From Paenibacillus psychroresistens (GTDB lineage Bacteria; Bacillota; Bacilli; Paenibacillales; NBRC-103111), in contig NZ_CP034235.1 of the NCBI RefSeq assembly GCF_009728935.1, positions 4,502,001 to 4,566,000 on the forward strand: a stretch of DNA of 64,000 nucleotides. The letters are read 5' to 3'. A program made the position numbers and the translations under genes. The stretch's first letter is position 1; each line of letters starts with the position of its first letter. The notes beneath the pieces are model-generated. The model searched no databases and was not told the origin of the DNA. It worked only from the letters and a program-made list of their open reading frames with translations. Shown piece by piece: positions 62,432-64,000 of the stretch.

Positions 62432-64000
62432 CTATTTAAAAAGCCAAACACGAATTAAAGAAAGAAGGTTGTCACTATCCACAGGTTTTGTCATATAATC
62501 ATTGGCTCCCCCTTCAATACATTTTTCACGATCACCGGTCATTGCTTTAGCTGTTAAAGCAATAATTGGCAGGTTCTGATGCTCCGGATTCTCACGAATG
62601 TGCCTCATGGCTTCATATCCATCCATAATTGGCATCATAATATCCATTATAACCAGCTCGATACCTGTTTCACTCTCTAGTTTGTCCAAAGCAAGCTTTC
62701 CATTATCCGCCATAATCACTTCAAGCCCATGCTGTTTTAGGACTTTCGATAAAGCAAAAGTGTTCCGCAGATCATCGTCAACTAACAAGATCTTTCTACC
62801 CTTTAAGGTATCATCCGAATCATGTATCATCCGAATCATCTGCTTTTGATCATGTGGAAATTGTTTCTGCACGCTGTGCAAGAATAAGGATACTTCATCC
62901 AATAAACGTTCTGGAGAGTTAACTCCTTTTATAACGATGCTTTCCGTAAAGCGATTCAATTCCTTGTATTCGTCTTGAGTTAATTCTTTCCCCGTATTAA
63001 TTACAATGGGTGGGATCACTACATCCTTGAGTACAACCATAGCTTCAAGCAGCTCAAAGCCTGTCATATCTGGCAGCTTAAGATCCAATATCATGCAATC
63101 ATAGGATTTGCTTTGAATTTGGTCCAATGCCTCTTTACCTGTATAAACACGATGAATTTCAATTTTTTTATGCTTCAGCAGCTCATAAATTGCTTTTTGG
63201 TTATTGATATCATCTTCCACGACTAGGACCTGTTTGATTCGTTCGCTTAGAGAATCATCAATTCTGGCAAATACTAGATCGATGTCCTCGCTGCTAATTG
63301 GTTTGGATAAGAATCCGATCGCCCCTCGTGTAAGCGAGCTTGCACTATCTTGATTTCCTGTGATGATATGGACCGGAATATGCCGTGTCTCGTTATTAAA
63401 TTTAAGATGATCCAGCACTTTAAGGCCATTCATATCTGGAAGTCCTAGATCCAATAAAACTGCACTTGGAACATACTGCTTAGCCATTTGAACTCCACTA
63501 AAGCCATCTCCAGCAACCAGACATTTAAAGCCTTTTTTACGGGACAAATCCATCAGAACCTTAGCAAAATTCCGATCATCTTCAATGATAAGCACAAATT
63601 TTGTTTTTTCTTTACCATTTGCTAGAATTTGATCCCGATCATCTGGAATAAAAAGCTTAATTAACAAGGGTTCATTAAAGCTATCTACAGCTGCTATATG
63701 AGATTCTCCAGCCTTTATTTGAGCTCTGGCAAAGACTTCATTTTCATTAAAAGGCTCCAAACTATCAGCTTGATCCACCTTATTAATCCCAACAATCGGC
63801 AGGAATAAAGTAAAACTACTGCCTTCACCCTCACGGCTTTCTAATTGAATTTCTCCACCCAAAAGCTTGGCAAGCTCTCGAGAGATCGTTAAGCCTAGCC
63901 CTGTACCCCCATATTTACGGCTTGTAGAACCATCTGCTTGCTGGAAAGCTTCAAAAATAGCTTTTTGCTTATTTAACGGAATACCTATCCCTGTATCTCT
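62432..64000 (-). CDS. hybrid sensor histidine kinase with three C-terminal receivers (partial, 5' end outside window)
   Basis: 523 residues of the C-terminal part; the frame is open to the last base, beginning RDTGIGIPLNKQKAIFEAFQ (G1 box) and YGGTGLGLTISRELAKLLGG (G2 box) of HATPase_c. Three receivers follow. The first has LIIEDDRNFAKVL, acceptor Asp in AVLLDLGLPDMNG and FLSKPI. The second has LVVEDDINNQKAI, CMILDLKLPDMTG, and a less conserved Lys region. The third has LLVDDDLRNTFAL, LVIMDIMMPIMDG and YMTKPVD. The input and HisKA parts lie beyond the window. It heads the CheR/CheB/REC-kinase/REC-GGDEF cluster, which suggests a methylation-tuned phosphorelay. Confidence 0.94.
   Translation of the reverse strand, partial: RDTGIGIPLNKQKAIFEAFQQADGSTSRKYGGTGLGLTISRELAKLLGGEIQLESREGEGSSFTLFLPIVGINKVDQADSLEPFNENEVFARAQIKAGESHIAAVDSFNEPLLIKLFIPDDRDQILANGKEKTKFVLIIEDDRNFAKVLMDLSRKKGFKCLVAGDGFSGVQMAKQYVPSAVLLDLGLPDMNGLKVLDHLKFNNETRHIPVHIITGNQDSASSLTRGAIGFLSKPISSEDIDLVFARIDDSLSERIKQVLVVEDDINNQKAIYELLKHKKIEIHRVYTGKEALDQIQSKSYDCMILDLKLPDMTGFELLEAMVVLKDVVIPPIVINTGKELTQDEYKELNRFTESIVIKGVNSPERLLDEVSLFLHSVQKQFPHDQKQMIRMIHDSDDTLKGRKILLVDDDLRNTFALSKVLKQHGLEVIMADNGKLALDKLESETGIELVIMDIMMPIMDGYEAMRHIRENPEHQNLPIIALTAKAMTGDREKCIEGGANDYMTKPVDSDNLLSLIRVWLFK

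Noticed and set aside
1..64000. Prophage, integrated plasmid, insertion sequence, tRNA or rRNA genes
   Set aside because: No integrase, transposase, phage structural gene, or tRNA/rRNA sequence was recognised by reading; small or divergent ones could be missed.

Overview
The window looks like chromosomal DNA of an endospore-forming Firmicute, most likely Paenibacillus or a close relative in the Paenibacillaceae. Pointers are the GerK-type germination genes, a spore photoproduct lyase, CsoR/CopZ/CopA, MntR, Ctc/L25, a metG T-box leader with a type of MetRS common in Bacilli, and the YesM/YesN/LplB/LplC/lipoprotein sugar-uptake module that is greatly expanded in paenibacilli. Base composition is moderate (low 40s % GC by eye) and ribosome binding sites are strong and purine-rich. 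Taxonomy is inference; no rRNA or tRNA gene was seen.

Layout. 1-2050: spore germination operon (GerA then a Ger(x)C lipoprotein cut by the window edge). 2.1-3.5 kb: DUF1385/YqhQ membrane protein and a small membrane protein. 3.4-7.4 kb: signalling operon (REC; Hpt-REC-GGDEF-REC; membrane hybrid histidine kinase) with a 100-bp palindromic element in it. 7.5-12.5 kb: mntR, splB, ccdA, metG with Met T-box, yidD. 12.6-16.3 kb: DeoR regulator, ROK kinase, class II aldolase, PfkB kinase. 16.33-17.16 kb: a 51-bp tandem-repeat array ending in a 27-bp perfect inverted repeat. 17.2-35.3 kb: a large purine catabolism locus in two transcription units: BMP-type nucleoside/purine ABC importer, guanine deaminase, three-subunit xanthine dehydrogenase plus its cofactor maturation genes, uricase, HIU hydrolase, OHCU decarboxylase, allantoinase, allantoate amidohydrolase and ureidoglycine-glyoxylate aminotransferase. 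Together these take imported guanine/xanthine down to glycine and an oxalurate-type product.

35.4-37.5 kb: an ECF sigma factor whose partner is a membrane protein with a short cytoplasmic N-terminus and an extracytoplasmic solute-binding-protein fold. A textbook autoregulatory ECF promoter precedes it. I read this as a sigma/anti-sigma pair that senses a ligand through an SBP domain; it is the most interesting candidate system in the window. 37.6-49.3 kb: LacI regulator, YesM/YesN two-component system, ABC importer and a long GH31 glycosidase (oligosaccharide uptake and breakdown). 49.4-52.8 kb: Ctc/L25, MFS transporter, DUF4870-like protein, AEC transporter. 52.9-55.7 kb: copper homeostasis (csoR-copZ-copA) with two matching CsoR-type operators. 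56-58.7 kb: two secreted low-complexity proteins, one built of ten to eleven 42-residue repeats. 58.9-64 kb: signalling cluster (hybrid kinase with three receivers, CheR, CheB, REC-histidine kinase, REC-GGDEF) running off the window.

All function assignments are from motifs and gene order read by eye; no database search was done.
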